From positions 1 to 22,851 of the forward strand of contig JAUCBJ010002789.1 in assembly GCA_032718475.1 (NCBI GenBank): a stretch of DNA of 22,851 bases, in the 5' to 3' direction. A program made the position numbers and the translations under genes. Numbering within the stretch: position 1 is the first letter of the stretch; each line of letters opens with the position of its first letter. The notes under the pieces were generated by a model. It was not told the origin of the DNA and did no database searches. It saw only the letters and a program-made list of their open reading frames with translations. Origin of the DNA: Nemertoderma westbladi. Lineage: Eukaryota > Xenacoelomorpha > Nemertodermatida > Nemertodermatidae. Positions 1 through 9,429 of the stretch are shown here, piece by piece.

Positions 1-850
1 AGAAGGTCACTCAATACTATTTGCAGTGTATTATGAAACTCCTCTTTATCTTGGATTCCCATTAGAAACCGTAAACTTTTGTAAATATTGGCCTTAAGAA
101 GGGAATTACCAGGCTTCCTCCAGGCTCGATCCACATGCCAAACACACCAACGTGTCACGCTTGGCCTACCCATTATTTCTACCCAAGCATTCCCATATGA
201 TTCCGCCATATCACTCATAAACACAATATCCAGGAGGGGGTAACCAATAGTATCTTTTACAACATTAAGAAAAACCTTCATAGCGCTCGTATCAACTTTA
301 TTACTATAGCAAAATGATGCCGGAAATCCCTCTCCATGGTCGTCAATCACGAGGAGTGTTGTCAACTGAAAGTCGTACTGGTTCAGACCGTGGGTTGAAT
401 CCATCGCAATTTCAGATCCGGCAATTCCATATTTTTTTAACATGTAAAGTTGGAGGTCGGAGATAATAATTAACATAAAATCGTTCGAATCTAGTAATTC
501 GCTCCCATTGTCACCTTGAAACTTTGCGAATCGGACAACATTCTCACCACTGGCTTTATTTATTTCAATCCACGCAGCTACACTCTCTGCGTCATTCTTG
601 TGATACAAGTAGGCACTGTTTAATCCGAAATCACGAGCAATATTTTTAATGTCTTGTTTGGTTATTAAGTGCAAACGTGAAACGTTAGAATTATCAAGTT
701 CCAAGTGTACTGAGTCCAGAACATCATCCATTGAAATACCGGCTGCAAGTTTACCTGCAACTTCAACTCTTTCTTGCATCGTTAACTTCAAGTGGCACAA
801 TTCAGAATCATGACCTACATGGTTCGGCTGGTAGGTAACATCAACAACTC
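1..850 (-). CDS. Exon 2 (partial) of C2H2 zinc-finger / MULE-type transposase-like protein
   Basis: The minus strand from 850 down to base 1 is one uninterrupted frame of about 283 codons that leaves the window. It begins after a splice acceptor (TTTTAG, 851-856). The encoded part has a linker with TYQPNHVGHD, then a transposase core. MDSTHG carries the first likely catalytic Asp (about residue 379 of the joined protein). IVFMSDM carries the second Asp about 63 residues later, followed by the WCVWHVDRAW motif. The C-x2-H between the second Asp and the expected Glu is typical of Mutator-like (MULE) transposases. The expected Glu lies beyond the left edge. From family knowledge, this domain cuts and joins DNA in the nucleus; zinc-finger versions may be active transposons or domesticated genes. 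No stop or frameshift is seen. Sure of the domain class, unsure whether it is a live element or a host gene. Confidence 0.82.
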
Positions 851-1239
851 CTAAAACAAATACAGTACAATTATTAAAGTCAGTTAGTGTAAGAAAAAAA
901 CAGTTTTTGTAAATAAGGACCTAGCATTCGACAGACCTCACGCACCCCACTTGCTCACCCCACGCACATAATACAATTACGTTGTGTTGGATATTGAGTT
1001 CCGTTTTGGAGTACTTCTTGCAGACACTAAAGTTGCAATAACTTTTGAGTACCGGTATGTGCATGGATTTTGCTCAAATTATGTGCAAACCTTTTCTACT
1101 TCGATGCACTTTCGAAAAGTGATACTTTTTTTCCTAGGGAAAAAATGGTCCTTTTTCTCCCGATTTTGGGGGATATTCTGATCAAAAAGTAACAATTTAA
1201 GAATATAAAATAGTTTTAAAAAAATAAATAATAACGCAC
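851..1239 (-). other. Intron of the zinc-finger/MULE gene
   Basis: A 389-bp GT-AG intron on the minus strand: donor GTGCGT reading down from 1239, acceptor TTTGTTTTAG ending at 851. Splicing keeps the reading frame (phase 1 to phase 1). The content is AT-rich with no other coding sign. Confidence 0.75.
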
Positions 1240-1924
1240 CTGAATTATGAAAGCGTGCAGTAATTGCCCCGGGACAAAAATTAATTTTACATGATCCTTG
1301 AACATTCGATTCTTTCTTAGTATTTTGGGGTTTGTAGTTTCCACTTCTAAAGCAGGTAAAGTATCTCACAACAGTTTCCTCGCTAACTATCTTTCTGGGC
1401 CCGGTATTAGAATTGTACCTCTGTTGGGTAGACGATTCTTCCTCTTGTTTCCAAGTGTAAAACTCCGATTTTGACTGAAAACTTAATTTCTGCTCTTCAA
1501 GCAACTCGCTTTCATGTTCATCGGCAAAATGCTGTATAAGATCATTTCTTCGTTTGCAGTGTAAGTTGCAACTCCCTTTCGCAGGACAATGTATTAAATT
1601 ACGTAAAGAGCCCTGATCAGCTTGAGCGATTTTGGATGATTCGCTCTTTTGTTTCCGCCCACGCGAAAACTTATTTATCATATTGTGCACCGTTCTTCCA
1701 TGTGCGTATAACGTAGAATTTCTTGTAAAACTCGATCCACAAATGGTGCAGATAATAGGCGTACGAACTGTAGTAGCGGTACCGGTACTCGTATTGGCAC
1801 CATCCGACCTTCTTCTTCCTACTTTGGCTTCTATATACGCGTTGTGAACATTACGTTGGTGGGCATTAAAGTTCGATTGTCGGGAAAAGCTTCTATTACA
1901 CAATGTGCAATAATAATCGTCCAT
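1240..1924 (-). CDS. Exon 1 of C2H2 zinc-finger / MULE-type transposase-like protein
   Basis: The first Met is at 1922-1924 and the frame is open for 228 codons up to a donor (TTCAG/GTGCGT, GT at 1238-1239). Two classic C2H2 fingers are visible: residues 6-27 (C6, C9, H22, H27) and 59-80 (C59, C62, H75, H80). A Cys/His-rich segment beginning IHCPAKGSCNLHC may be a third, atypical finger. After it come FTCFRSGNY and SCKINFCPGAITARF, the usual link between the fingers and the DDE core in these proteins. The exon ends with one spare base (G), which exon 2 completes to a Gly codon, so the frame continues without a break. The fingers probably bind DNA or transposon ends. Beyond the donor the raw frame runs on to 1079, but that sequence is low-complexity intron. 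The start Met lies inside a 90-bp tandem duplication. Confidence 0.82.
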
Positions 1925-2070
1925 ACTCCATATATCACTGTATCAATAACATCGGTAGGCCTACAGTCTGACAGTAATATTTCTATTACACAATGTGCAA
2001 TAATAATCGTCCATACTCCATATCACTTGTATCAATAACATCGGTAGGCCTACAGTCTGACAGTAATATT
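1891..2070. repeat. 90-bp tandem duplication covering the start of the zinc-finger/MULE gene
   Basis: Copy 1 is 1891-1980 and copy 2 is 1981-2069/2070. They are nearly identical and differ mainly at TATATCACTG versus TATCACTTG. Each begins TTCTATTACACAATGTGCAA and ends ACAGTCTGACAGTAATAT. On the minus strand each copy holds the ATG and the first codons of the zinc-finger gene (MDDYYCTLCNR). Only copy 1 continues into the full finger. Copy 2 runs into a stop a few codons later. Confidence 0.9.
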
Positions 2071-2690
2071 TACGACATCTGGACATATCCCTGTATCCAG
2101 ATATCAAGCAGATAGCTAGATAGCAGATAGTCCTAGGCATAATACAGTAATACCGCACACTGCTATACTTAACCGGCAAATATTCGAATTTCCCGCCCCG
2201 CAGCCATTCTGCCATTTCAAAGTGTTCACTAATGACCCGCTTGTGAAATGACACCCCAATTGGAAATAAGCCACCCGGTAAAGTACCGGTAGCAATATGC
2301 AGGTACAGTATAACGGTTTAAAAGGTAGCTGTACTTTGAATAATGTTTCAATTTCAATGTACCTGTACACGATACAGTACCGGTAGCAAACTGCAGAAAT
2401 AATGTTTCATTTTCAAAGTACTGATTAGTACGGTACCACTACTAAGTAAGGTTTTTGCCAGCTGTTTACCGCCTCCCGTCGCTACAATTTTTGACTGTGT
2501 TTGTTATTGTTTCTGTAGTTTCTTTACTGTACATCAAAATTCAACCAAATGACATCACTAAGGGGGGAATAGAATGTACTAATAATTGATGACATAATTC
2601 ATCTAATTAATAATTAAGTAAAGTTAAAAAATGAGGTGTTTGCCAAATGCTGGTAGAGCCCTACCCCTCCTCCAGCAAATTTAGGTATTT
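2071..2690. other. Non-coding stretch with short repeats
   Basis: No gene is seen. An approximate 60-bp tandem pair starts at about 2337 and 2397 (AATAATGTTTCA.TTTCAA.GTAC). Several palindrome-like TACCGGTA sites occur. Short open frames here have no recognisable content. This stretch is upstream of the zinc-finger gene on the minus strand and could hold its promoter, but no core element stands out. Confidence 0.4.
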
Positions 2691-2955
2691 CCTAGCGGCA
2701 AACACGTGGGTATTACCTACTTTTCATTTTGTGAATATCATTAGGTACCGGTACTGTATATACAGTACAACGTGTTTACTGGCAATCATGTCCAGTAATT
2801 GCTTAGTAAACACCTCTATCAAAGAGCTATGTTTTAGGTATTTACCATGTGTTTGCTTTTCGTGAATATGGCTTTGGGCGAGTTGTTTGCCAGTAGATAA
2901 TACCCAGCTAGTAACTACTGTACCTAGCTGGGTAATACCTACTTTCGTGAATACG
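2690..2955. repeat. Short inverted/direct repeat block (GGGTATTACCTACTTT family)
   Basis: The word GGGTAWTACCTACTTT followed by TGAATA occurs at about 2708 and again at about 2931, with TTTTCGTGAATATGGCT at about 2857. Between about 2897 and 2936 there is an inverted repeat, ATACCCAGCTAG ... CTAGCTGGGTA, with a roughly 12-bp stem. This suggests a small decayed transposable element. Its ends cannot be fixed. Confidence 0.45.
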
Positions 2956-3700
2956 GCTTCTGGTTACAATATGAAAGAACCATCTATCCCATGTTCACGG
3001 ACCAAATTTCAGCCAGTGGCATGTGAGTATATTCATGTAGTGTTAGTGGTAGTGCTAGTTTAAAGTTATGAAGTCGGGGTGTGTCGCTTGCTTTGACCCC
3101 TCCCTGTAATTCCGCTTAAATGTCAATAAAATATTCCCAAGAAACATATTAAGTCGTATTTTTTTTGAAAATTAAATTTCGCGGGCTTTTAAATTTCCCA
3201 AACCAGAGATAGACAGGGGCGAGTATTTCACGGCCCGGCCCGGCCCGCTAATTTTAGTTTTTCTAAACATTACAGCATAAAATAAACTTTTAACTTTTCT
3301 GATCAATCTACATACACTGATTCAAATACTAACTTTAACATTTTGACATGTGGGGCGATTTAAAACGAATTTTAAACGTTAATAACTCAGCCAAATGTTA
3401 ATGAAATCTATCTAAACTTGGTACACATATAGTCTGTCAAAAGTTTAGAAATTTTCCAAGTTGAATTTCCGTGTGGCCTTCGAGAAGCTAAGATAAACGC
3501 AGTTAATTAGTTAATTAAGTTGATTAGGGTAAAAACAGCATTTTCAACCTGCCTCTTAAAGGATATTAATTATTTTCTAGTATAAGATTTAAATATTTAT
3601 ACTTATAATTATATTTTTTAATTAGTTCAAGAGATTTGCTTTAAGAATGTGTTTTTAATTGATTTAAACGTAATTAACATATTAAAATGCCCAGCTTCCA
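2956..3700. other. AT-rich stretch, no gene seen
   Basis: No extended coding frame or known domain is seen. A short GC-rich run (CGGCCCGGCCCGGCCCG, near 3230-3248) stands out in otherwise AT-rich sequence. Confidence 0.4.
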
Positions 3701-3722
3701 GCTATAGCTGACCTCCTTCGTT

Positions 3723-3748
3723 GACATGCTTGCAATAGCAAGCATGTC
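3723..3748. repeat. Perfect 11-bp hairpin
   Basis: GACATGCTTGC and GCAAGCATGTC are exact reverse complements separated by AATA. It sits in a slightly more GC-rich patch than its surroundings. No function is evident. Confidence 0.85.
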
Positions 3749-3959
3749 TAGCCTAGCTTGGAAGGGGAACCAGTCCAACCACACATCACTTCTACTCAAA
3801 GGCAGCATTGTAATGAGCCAGACTAATAAGCCAGCTTGGTTATTGTGTTTAGCTTACAAAATGATTGGCCGAGTACTTAATCATGATTCTTCAGAATAAT
3901 TACAGTTTATTATAGTTTAAATTAAATAGACATGATAAATTAATGTCAATTTGAAAATG

Positions 3960-4029
3960 ACATTTTGACATTATGACATGTCAAAATGTCCAAGTCAATT
4001 TAAAATGATATTATGACATGTCAAAATGG
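3960..4029. repeat. Direct and inverted TGACATGTCA repeats
   Basis: ATTATGACATGTCAAAATG occurs twice, about 40 bp apart, near 3971 and 4011. The first copy is preceded by CATTTTGACAT, which makes an 11-bp inverted repeat. This block lies directly left of the 15-bp array. Confidence 0.7.
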
Positions 4030-4035
4030 GATGTA

Positions 4036-4125
4036 GGACCATTCGGTCCTGGACAATTCGATCCCGGACAATTCGGTCCCGGACAATTCGGTCCCGGACA
4101 ATTCGGTCCCGGACAATTCGGTCCC
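4036..4125 (+). repeat. Tandem array of 15-bp units, GGACAATTCGGTCCC
   Basis: Six head-to-tail 15-bp units. The first is degenerate (GGACCATTCGGTCCT), the second has one change, and the last four are identical. Each unit ends in short complementary arms (GGAC ... GTCC), so single units are semi-palindromic. Confidence 0.95.
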
Positions 4126-4212
4126 ATTAATATGCATGTTTTGGGAGACTTGAAGAAAATATTTGTTGGAGCCTATCACTGAAGTTCCAAATATGTAATA
4201 AAATTGAGTTTA

Positions 4213-4263
4213 GGACAAATCGTACGGCGCCGGACAATTCGTACCCGGACAATTCGTACCGGC
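4213..4263 (+). repeat. Second cluster of 15-bp units (GGACAATTCGTACCC variant)
   Basis: Three units in the same orientation as the first array, but with GTACCC in place of GGTCCC. The first is altered (GGACAAATCGTACGGCGCC). Confidence 0.85.
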
Positions 4264-4330
4264 GTACAAGGCTGAAATAACTCCCTCTTGAAATAACTCC
4301 CCAATCATATAAGCCTAGGCTGAGAACACT

Positions 4331-4644
4331 CCTCAGTCGTCTCAGCCTATACTGAGAACACTCCCCAGTTATATCAGCCTAGGCTGAGAAACACACTCCC
4401 CTTAGGCTGAGATAACTTCCCTTAGGCTGAGATGACTCCCCTAATTGAGTTATAGTTCATATCCGTACCTGTGTTATTTTCGTATATTGCAATAATAAAA
4501 TTGTAACCTACTGTATGTTATTGGAGTTATCGTTTATTGTTTTGGTCAGAAAAGCCCGCCACTGTAACCTGCTCGTTTCCGTTAATTAAGAAAACTAGGG
4601 AGAAAACTGGGGAGTGTTCTCAGTATAGGTTGAGAAGACTGGGG
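4331..4644. repeat. Inverted repeat with 39-bp arms (fold-back)
   Basis: The left arm 4331-4369 and the right arm 4606-4644 are reverse complements with about 4 mismatches in 39. Both contain CCTATACTGAGAACACTCC or its complement. The spacer of about 236 bp holds further AACTCCCC and CCTAGGCTGAGA repeats and one copy of the dispersed ~42-bp motif at 4531. The block lies between the 15-bp clusters. Confidence 0.8.
4531..4572 (+). repeat. Dispersed ~42-bp motif, copy 1
   Basis: Starts CGTTTATTGTTTTGG and ends CACTGTAACCTGC. Related copies occur at 5911, 6617 and 6674 (reverse), 9353 and, partly, 18181 and 22279. It is probably part of a transposon end or SINE-like repeat of this genome. Confidence 0.7.
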
Positions 4645-4683
4645 AGTTATATTTGGTGGGGAGTTATCTCAGCCTGATACACC

Positions 4684-4767
4684 GGATAATTCGTACCCGG
4701 ACAATTTGTACCCGAAATTGTTTATGATTTGTTGTTTACGAATTGTCCCGGTAGGAATTGTCCGGAT
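4684..4767. repeat. Third cluster of 15-bp units, both orientations
   Basis: Two forward units (4684-4698 and 4699-4713) are followed about 25 bp later by two reverse-orientation units (TTACGAATTGTCCCGG, GGAATTGTCCGG). Confidence 0.8.
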
Positions 4768-4854
4768 ACAGTAAATGTAGGTTTTTTCTATAACAAATAT
4801 TTGACCTTCTACAGTAACAGTATGGTATTTTTTTCAAAAATATATTTTAGAAAT

Positions 4855-5140
4855 AAATGTGTTCTAGAACAAAAATATTTATCCAAATTGATAACTAACA
4901 CGTGTTCTACAGTATAACATTTATATAAAAAGGTCGAAAAAACTAGCTAGTGTAAAAAAAATGTATTCTAGAACAAAAACATTTATCAAAATTAAAGTAG
5001 AAAAAACTACAGTAGCTAGTATAAAAAATAAAAAATGTGTTCTACAACAAAAATATTCATCATAATTGATAGCTAACACGTGTTCTATAACATTTTTAAA
5101 AAATTAGCAAAAACGAGCTACAGTAAGTATAAAAAAATTT
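4855..5140. repeat. AT-rich tandem repeat, about three diverged copies
   Basis: Copies start near 4855, 4961 and 5034. Each opens with AATGTRTTCTAGAACAAAAA or a close variant and ends with an ACTAGCTAGT-like word and an A-run. TTCTAGAAC and ACTAGCTAGT words also occur outside the block (for example 5589, 6980, 7340, 11448, 11785, 11850, 11931, 20683), so the unit belongs to a dispersed family. Confidence 0.65.
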
Positions 5141-5171
5141 ATATAGCATACTTTCACTGGTCATCAGTATC

Positions 5172-5337
5172 CGGACAATTCGTTTCCGGACAATTTGTAC
5201 CCGGAAAATTCGTACCCGTCAAAAAAAATTGTGGGTACAAATTATCCGGGTACGAAGTGCCCGGTACTAATTATCCGGGTACGAAGTGCACGGTACTAAT
5301 TGTCCGGGTACGAATTGACCGGGTACGAATTGTCCGG
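5172..5337. repeat. Fourth cluster of 15-bp units, forward then inverted
   Basis: Three forward units (5172 to about 5217) face six or seven reverse units (GGTACGAATTGTCCG type, about 5233-5337) across a short A-rich spacer. The facing arms could form a long imperfect hairpin. The open frame that crosses this block is a by-product of the 15-bp (5-codon) period. Confidence 0.85.
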
Positions 5338-5854
5338 AGATCAATAAAATTACATAAAAAAATTTCATTGCGGAATTCGGAATAGCGAAAATGCGATGGT
5401 TTGAAAGTTGCAGGTTTTATAGCGTCCTTTTCAGGGTCCGTCGACGCTAAGTCATTGCAGCCGGTTGTTAGAAATTAAAATAATACTCATCATGTGAAAG
5501 ATAATTACATGTAATTGTGAACTTAGTAAATCACCATTTTCGCAATTCAAGTACATGTAGAATGAATCCGGGATCACAATATAATGTTCTAGAAAATTGT
5601 TTTGTTCCTGTATTTGTGCTAAATTTTAGGGTAGCTACTGCGGTTTTCTTAGGTACAGTAGATCTTTGTAGCTAATAGCAAATAGCAGTATTTTAGACAA
5701 TCGTTCCGTACCCCTATTCTTCTTCACTGACTTCACCGAAGGCGGTTCTAATGATATCTTGATTACAGTTTAAAGACTAAAAATAAATCCGACGAGGTGT
5801 CTAAGTACGGTATTGCTAAAAATACATTTTTTGACACTTGTGTCAAATAGGGGA
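5338..5854. other. No gene seen
   Basis: AT-rich sequence with isolated TTCTAGAA and TACAGTA words. No recognisable coding frame, RNA or element boundary. Confidence 0.35.
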
Positions 5855-6345
5855 CCCTCCTAATCTGCTAATCCTGAAATTTAGCAGGTGATAACAATAT
5901 TCCTAACAATCGTTTATTGTTTTGGTTCCTTTCAACTCGCCTCTGTAACCTGCCCCTTTACCAATCGGGCACTAGTGACTTGAGTTATTCAATTACAATA
6001 TTTGTTAAACATCCACACGAAAGTGTGTTTCGGATGAGTATAGTTTATTTGTATTTGTTGCCATGGTATCTTCTGTTTCTGGAATTTTGTTTATTTAATT
6101 ATTATTGTGCACAGCGATTTGTTCTGAAATAGGCCTAGGCCTACTGATGTACCGGTACTGTTTTACGCATTGTGTTAGTGAGTAGAAGGAGACTTACTTT
6201 ATGTACTGTACCAATATATAAAATTATCTGATCCGCCCAAGATCAGTAAAAATAAAATATATAATAAATATACAGGGAAAAAACTAATAGTATAAAGAAT
6301 AAAGTACAAGTTCATAGTATCAGCTGGATTTCAGGATTAGGAGGG
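5855..6345. repeat. Inverted repeat pair CCCTCCTAAT...CCTGAAAT
   Basis: The left copy, 5855-5880, matches the complement of 6328-6345 (ATTTCAGGATTAGGAGGG) once an 8-bp CTGCTAAT insertion is allowed. The enclosed ~450 bp includes the dispersed motif at 5911-5952 and no gene. The arms may mark a small decayed element, but flanking duplications are not evident. Confidence 0.5.
5911..5952 (+). repeat. Dispersed ~42-bp motif, copy 2
   Basis: CGTTTATTGTTTTGGTTCC ... CGCCTCTGTAACCTGC. It has the same start and end as the copy at 4531, with a changed middle. Confidence 0.7.
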
Positions 6346-6616
6346 ACTGCTAGAAAAACTAATCTATTTATTATCACAAATTACAGTAGAAACATAAGTA
6401 AAATACAAACAAGTAAAACTGATCACAATCACGTATCAATTAATATTATCACAAATTAGAAATATAAGTAAAATACTAATATAATTTTTTTGGGTATAAT
6501 TACTTTGGGGACCGTTATATGAAACACTACTATATATAGGGCCTAATGCTTATTTTATGAAACATTTAAAAAAAAATCATAAATACTGTAAGTACCACAC
6601 ATCATAAACTAATTGA

Positions 6617-6713
6617 GGTTACAGAGGCATGTTTTTCTACTGTAACCAAAACAATAAACGGCCACTTTACCAAGGGTTACAGAAGCGGGCTTTTCTAACC
6701 AAAACAATAAACG
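6617..6713 (-). repeat. Dispersed ~42-bp motif, tandem pair in reverse orientation
   Basis: Two copies about 55 bp apart (6617-6660 and 6674-6713). Each reads, on the minus strand, CGTTTATTGTTTTGGTTA ... CTCTGTAACC or close to it. They face the copy at 5911 as an inverted pair about 0.7 kb away. Confidence 0.75.
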
Positions 6714-6739
6714 ATCACTTTACCAATTGAGGGAAACCA

Positions 6740-7576
6740 TATGGTCAGACAGCCAGTAGTCACTCTCTCTATATACTATAACCAACAATATGAGGCAGTC
6801 AAGCAATATACAGTAGGTAACAGTAGTAATAATTACAGTAGTAATTACAGTAGTAATATACATATACCGGTACGCAGCTGTAGAATATGACAAGGAATTA
6901 GTAGGCCTATGGCCTCGGTACCATTGACCAAAATTTTACATGCTTAAATACAGAAATAGCTTTTATCATGAGTTTTTTTGTTCTAGAAACCGTTTTTTTC
7001 TTCATTTGACATTCTAATGGTAGCTACGGTAGTTTTTTTAGTTTTTTAGTTAGTTTTTTTACTAGCTATGTACTACTTTTCTAGCTAATCAAAAAAGAAA
7101 AAAATTTTTTTTTTAGTACTTAAATTTGTGGTATATAGTATTTTAATATATTATAATAATTTTATACTAGCTACCGTTTTTTTTTATTTGTTTTTTTTTC
7201 TTTGGATATAGTCAAGTAGACAGTACCGACCACCGTTCAAATTGGGTATGACTGCAGTTTTTTTTGCTGAAAGTGTTAACTTGTATAAACTATTTGAAAT
7301 TATGTTATATTTCACATAGTCCGCATTGAGCAATTTTTTCTAGAACACTATTTATCTTAACGACATATGTTTTACATAGCAACAATAATGAATTAACACG
7401 CAGGGGTATATTTATCTATTTAGACACTGGTCAATCATAAATAAGGAAAAACCAAGCTCGAGAAAATAAAAATGTAAGGAATAAGGATTATGTTTGCAGT
7501 TATGAGTTACAAATTTTGTAACATTGCAGTGTTATGGCAAACACTGTTACAGGCAGTTAACTTGTAATACATACAA
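6740..7576. other. AT-rich stretch, no gene seen
   Basis: Contains a short ACAGTAGTAATT tandem repeat (about 6816-6855), long T-runs around 7070-7200 and a 17-bp palindrome GTTACAAATTTTGTAAC (about 7507-7523). No coding sign. Confidence 0.4.
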
Positions 7577-8497
7577 CCCAGTGAAAAATGCGCATGCGTA
7601 TCGCAAGTGATTTTAAAGCGTCATGCGTTTTTATTGCGGCTCAATAAATAGCGATAAAACTCTTGTGATTCGCATGTGATTCACATGTAAAATAGGGAAG
7701 CGATTCTACGCATGCGATTCACAACTTATTTTACGCATGTGATTCCATGCATGAAAATCGCATGCGAATCACACCTCATTTAACGCTTATTTTACGCATG
7801 TTTTACACAATGAGAATATCATGCGTTAATTCCCATGTGAATCGCATGGTTTTAATTACACTCAAGATTATTAATTAAAATAAAGTTGCCTATCAAGAAA
7901 TAAATAGTTTTAAAATATAAAATTGATGAATATGAATTATCTAATATGGCTGTAGAATACAGAGATTATATTAATATATTTTATAGAATTGAAAATTATA
8001 GGGAATAGTTAAAAGTGTATCATGGTTATTCTAATCTATTTGTATTATCCTGTATATTAACAACCATTTCTAGTATTGATTCATACAGTATGTCTAATGT
8101 TCTATGTCTAGAGAGTGTAATGTAATGTAATGTAATGTAAGGTACTGTAAGTACAGTAGGCAGATGATATGGAAGCCAATAGTATCAAACAGTAGTGGAA
8201 TAATCAACTACTGTATCATATTTTCTGTCACAAGGTCTCAATATATTACACAAAAATCACAACCAGTAGATTTTTGTGATATTTATGCGTCATCACGCTT
8301 GAAAGTCGCAAGTGAATCGCATGTGTGTTTTATGCGACTGAACGCAAGTTGTTGCGATATTTATGTGACTTAACGCAAGTTGTTGCGATATCTATGCGGC
8401 TTAACGCAAGTAGGTCGCTTGCGTAAAGGTCGGGCCATAACTCTTGGGAATCACATGAGATACGCCTGCGTTGCACGCTTGCGCACTTTTCACTGGG
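7577..8497. mobile_element. Non-autonomous TIR element (MITE-like), 921 bp
   Basis: The ends are inverted repeats. The left begins CCCAGTGAAAAATGCGCA and the complement of the right end begins CCCAGTGAAAAGTGCGCA, with about 20 of 22 bases matching. Inside each end are many subterminal words related to CGCATGTGATTCACATG and CGCATGCGAT (left, to about 7850) and AACGCAAGTTGTTGCGATAT (right, from about 8290), the usual layout of transposase-binding sites. The middle is AT-rich, has a TGTAA microsatellite near 8117-8145, and encodes nothing recognisable. No clear target-site duplication is found, so the superfamily is open. Confidence 0.8.
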
Positions 8498-8598
8498 AAG
8501 GCTCGATGTGCAATTTGGAGCTCATCACTGTGGCCAAGTAATGCACCGACATGCCTGTCTGTCAGGAATACATGCTGTCAGCACACTAACTCTCTCTA

Positions 8599-8725
8599 GA
8601 CATGTATCATCAAGAACTGGCGGGAGTATGTTAATTCGAATGTGGACTTTGTGGCCGACGCATTTATGGACAGAATGTCGCAGGTTTATCCTTTTCGAAG
8701 TAGCAGTGGTTACCCAAACTGAGAT
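8599..8725 (+). CDS. Candidate 3'-terminal exon, unknown protein
   Basis: A strong acceptor-like tract (CTAACTCTCTCTAG, ending 8598) precedes a frame of 38 codons. It encodes a normal-looking peptide (IIKNWREYVNSNVDFVADAF, then a stretch ending at TGA near 8723). The frame is closed upstream by the TAG of the acceptor itself. An AATAAA signal lies at 8889. No partner exon or family is recognised, and the TIR element ends 100 bp upstream. This could be the tail of an unrecognised gene, a fossil transposon exon, or chance. Confidence 0.25.
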
Positions 8726-8899
8726 GTTGTTTCTGTAAGGTGATGTTCGGTATTATCAGTGGACCGTGAAATGAAAGGTGAAGGAATGTCGATGAAACAA
8801 CTTCTGCATTTGCAGTAATTACTTTTAGTTTAATGTTTGATAATATTATTTATTTACACGTTATCACAGTCCTTGTTCGCACACTTGCAATAAAAATTG

Positions 8900-9350
8900 A
8901 AAGCCCAATTTACAAATTGCTGCCACATCCAACCAAAGTTTGTAGGCTATAGTGGCGGCTGCCGGCTACATATTATCTACAGCCGCTCTCCAGAATAATA
9001 CTTGCGAGCCCGCTCTTCTTATATTCATTCTTAACTGCTGCAGTTTCCTTTAATTCTAAATTTCACATCTGAAATAAATAATACTTTAATTATATTTTGT
9101 GCAAGATATTCGCAATGCTAGGTTAGCTTTGCAGGAATTAAAAGTTCTAGAAATTCGAATAATACAGTATATCAATATCTGCATTATACAATAGTAAAAA
9201 AAGCCAATCGAACAGTCGGACTGAAGGCATCTCTTCGAAGATAGGGAGGGCCTTTAGTCGCAATCAAAATTCATCCCTCTCCAGTGAAAAAACGATGCAA
9301 ATAACAGCTGGTTACTCCCAAAAATAAAACTGTATCCTGTTCTATTGACT
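8900..9350. other. No gene seen
   Basis: Intergenic-type sequence with no coding frame or clear repeat. Confidence 0.35.
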
Positions 9351-9352
9351 TT

Positions 9353-9392
9353 CGTTTATTATTTGGGTTAGAATAACGTGCCACTGTAACAT
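9353..9392 (+). repeat. Dispersed ~42-bp motif, diverged copy
   Basis: CGTTTATTATTTGGGTTAGA ... CCACTGTAACATGC, just upstream of the decayed LINE at 9430. Confidence 0.6.
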
Positions 9393-9429
9393 GCTTCTGT
9401 CTCCCTCTTCAGTAGCTGCTACCCGAAGA

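Noticed and set aside
1079-1239. C-terminal extension of the zinc-finger frame past 1240
   Set aside because: The sequence after the donor is low-complexity (FIFLKLFYILKLLLF), and splicing to 850 gives the conserved transposase domain in phase.
4036-4125. CRISPR-like array
   Set aside because: The units are head-to-tail without spacers, and the context is an animal genome.
5080-5385. 101-codon plus frame with GQFVP repeats
   Set aside because: It is the 15-bp (5-codon) unit read through; it changes orientation inside the array, and no protein feature is conserved.
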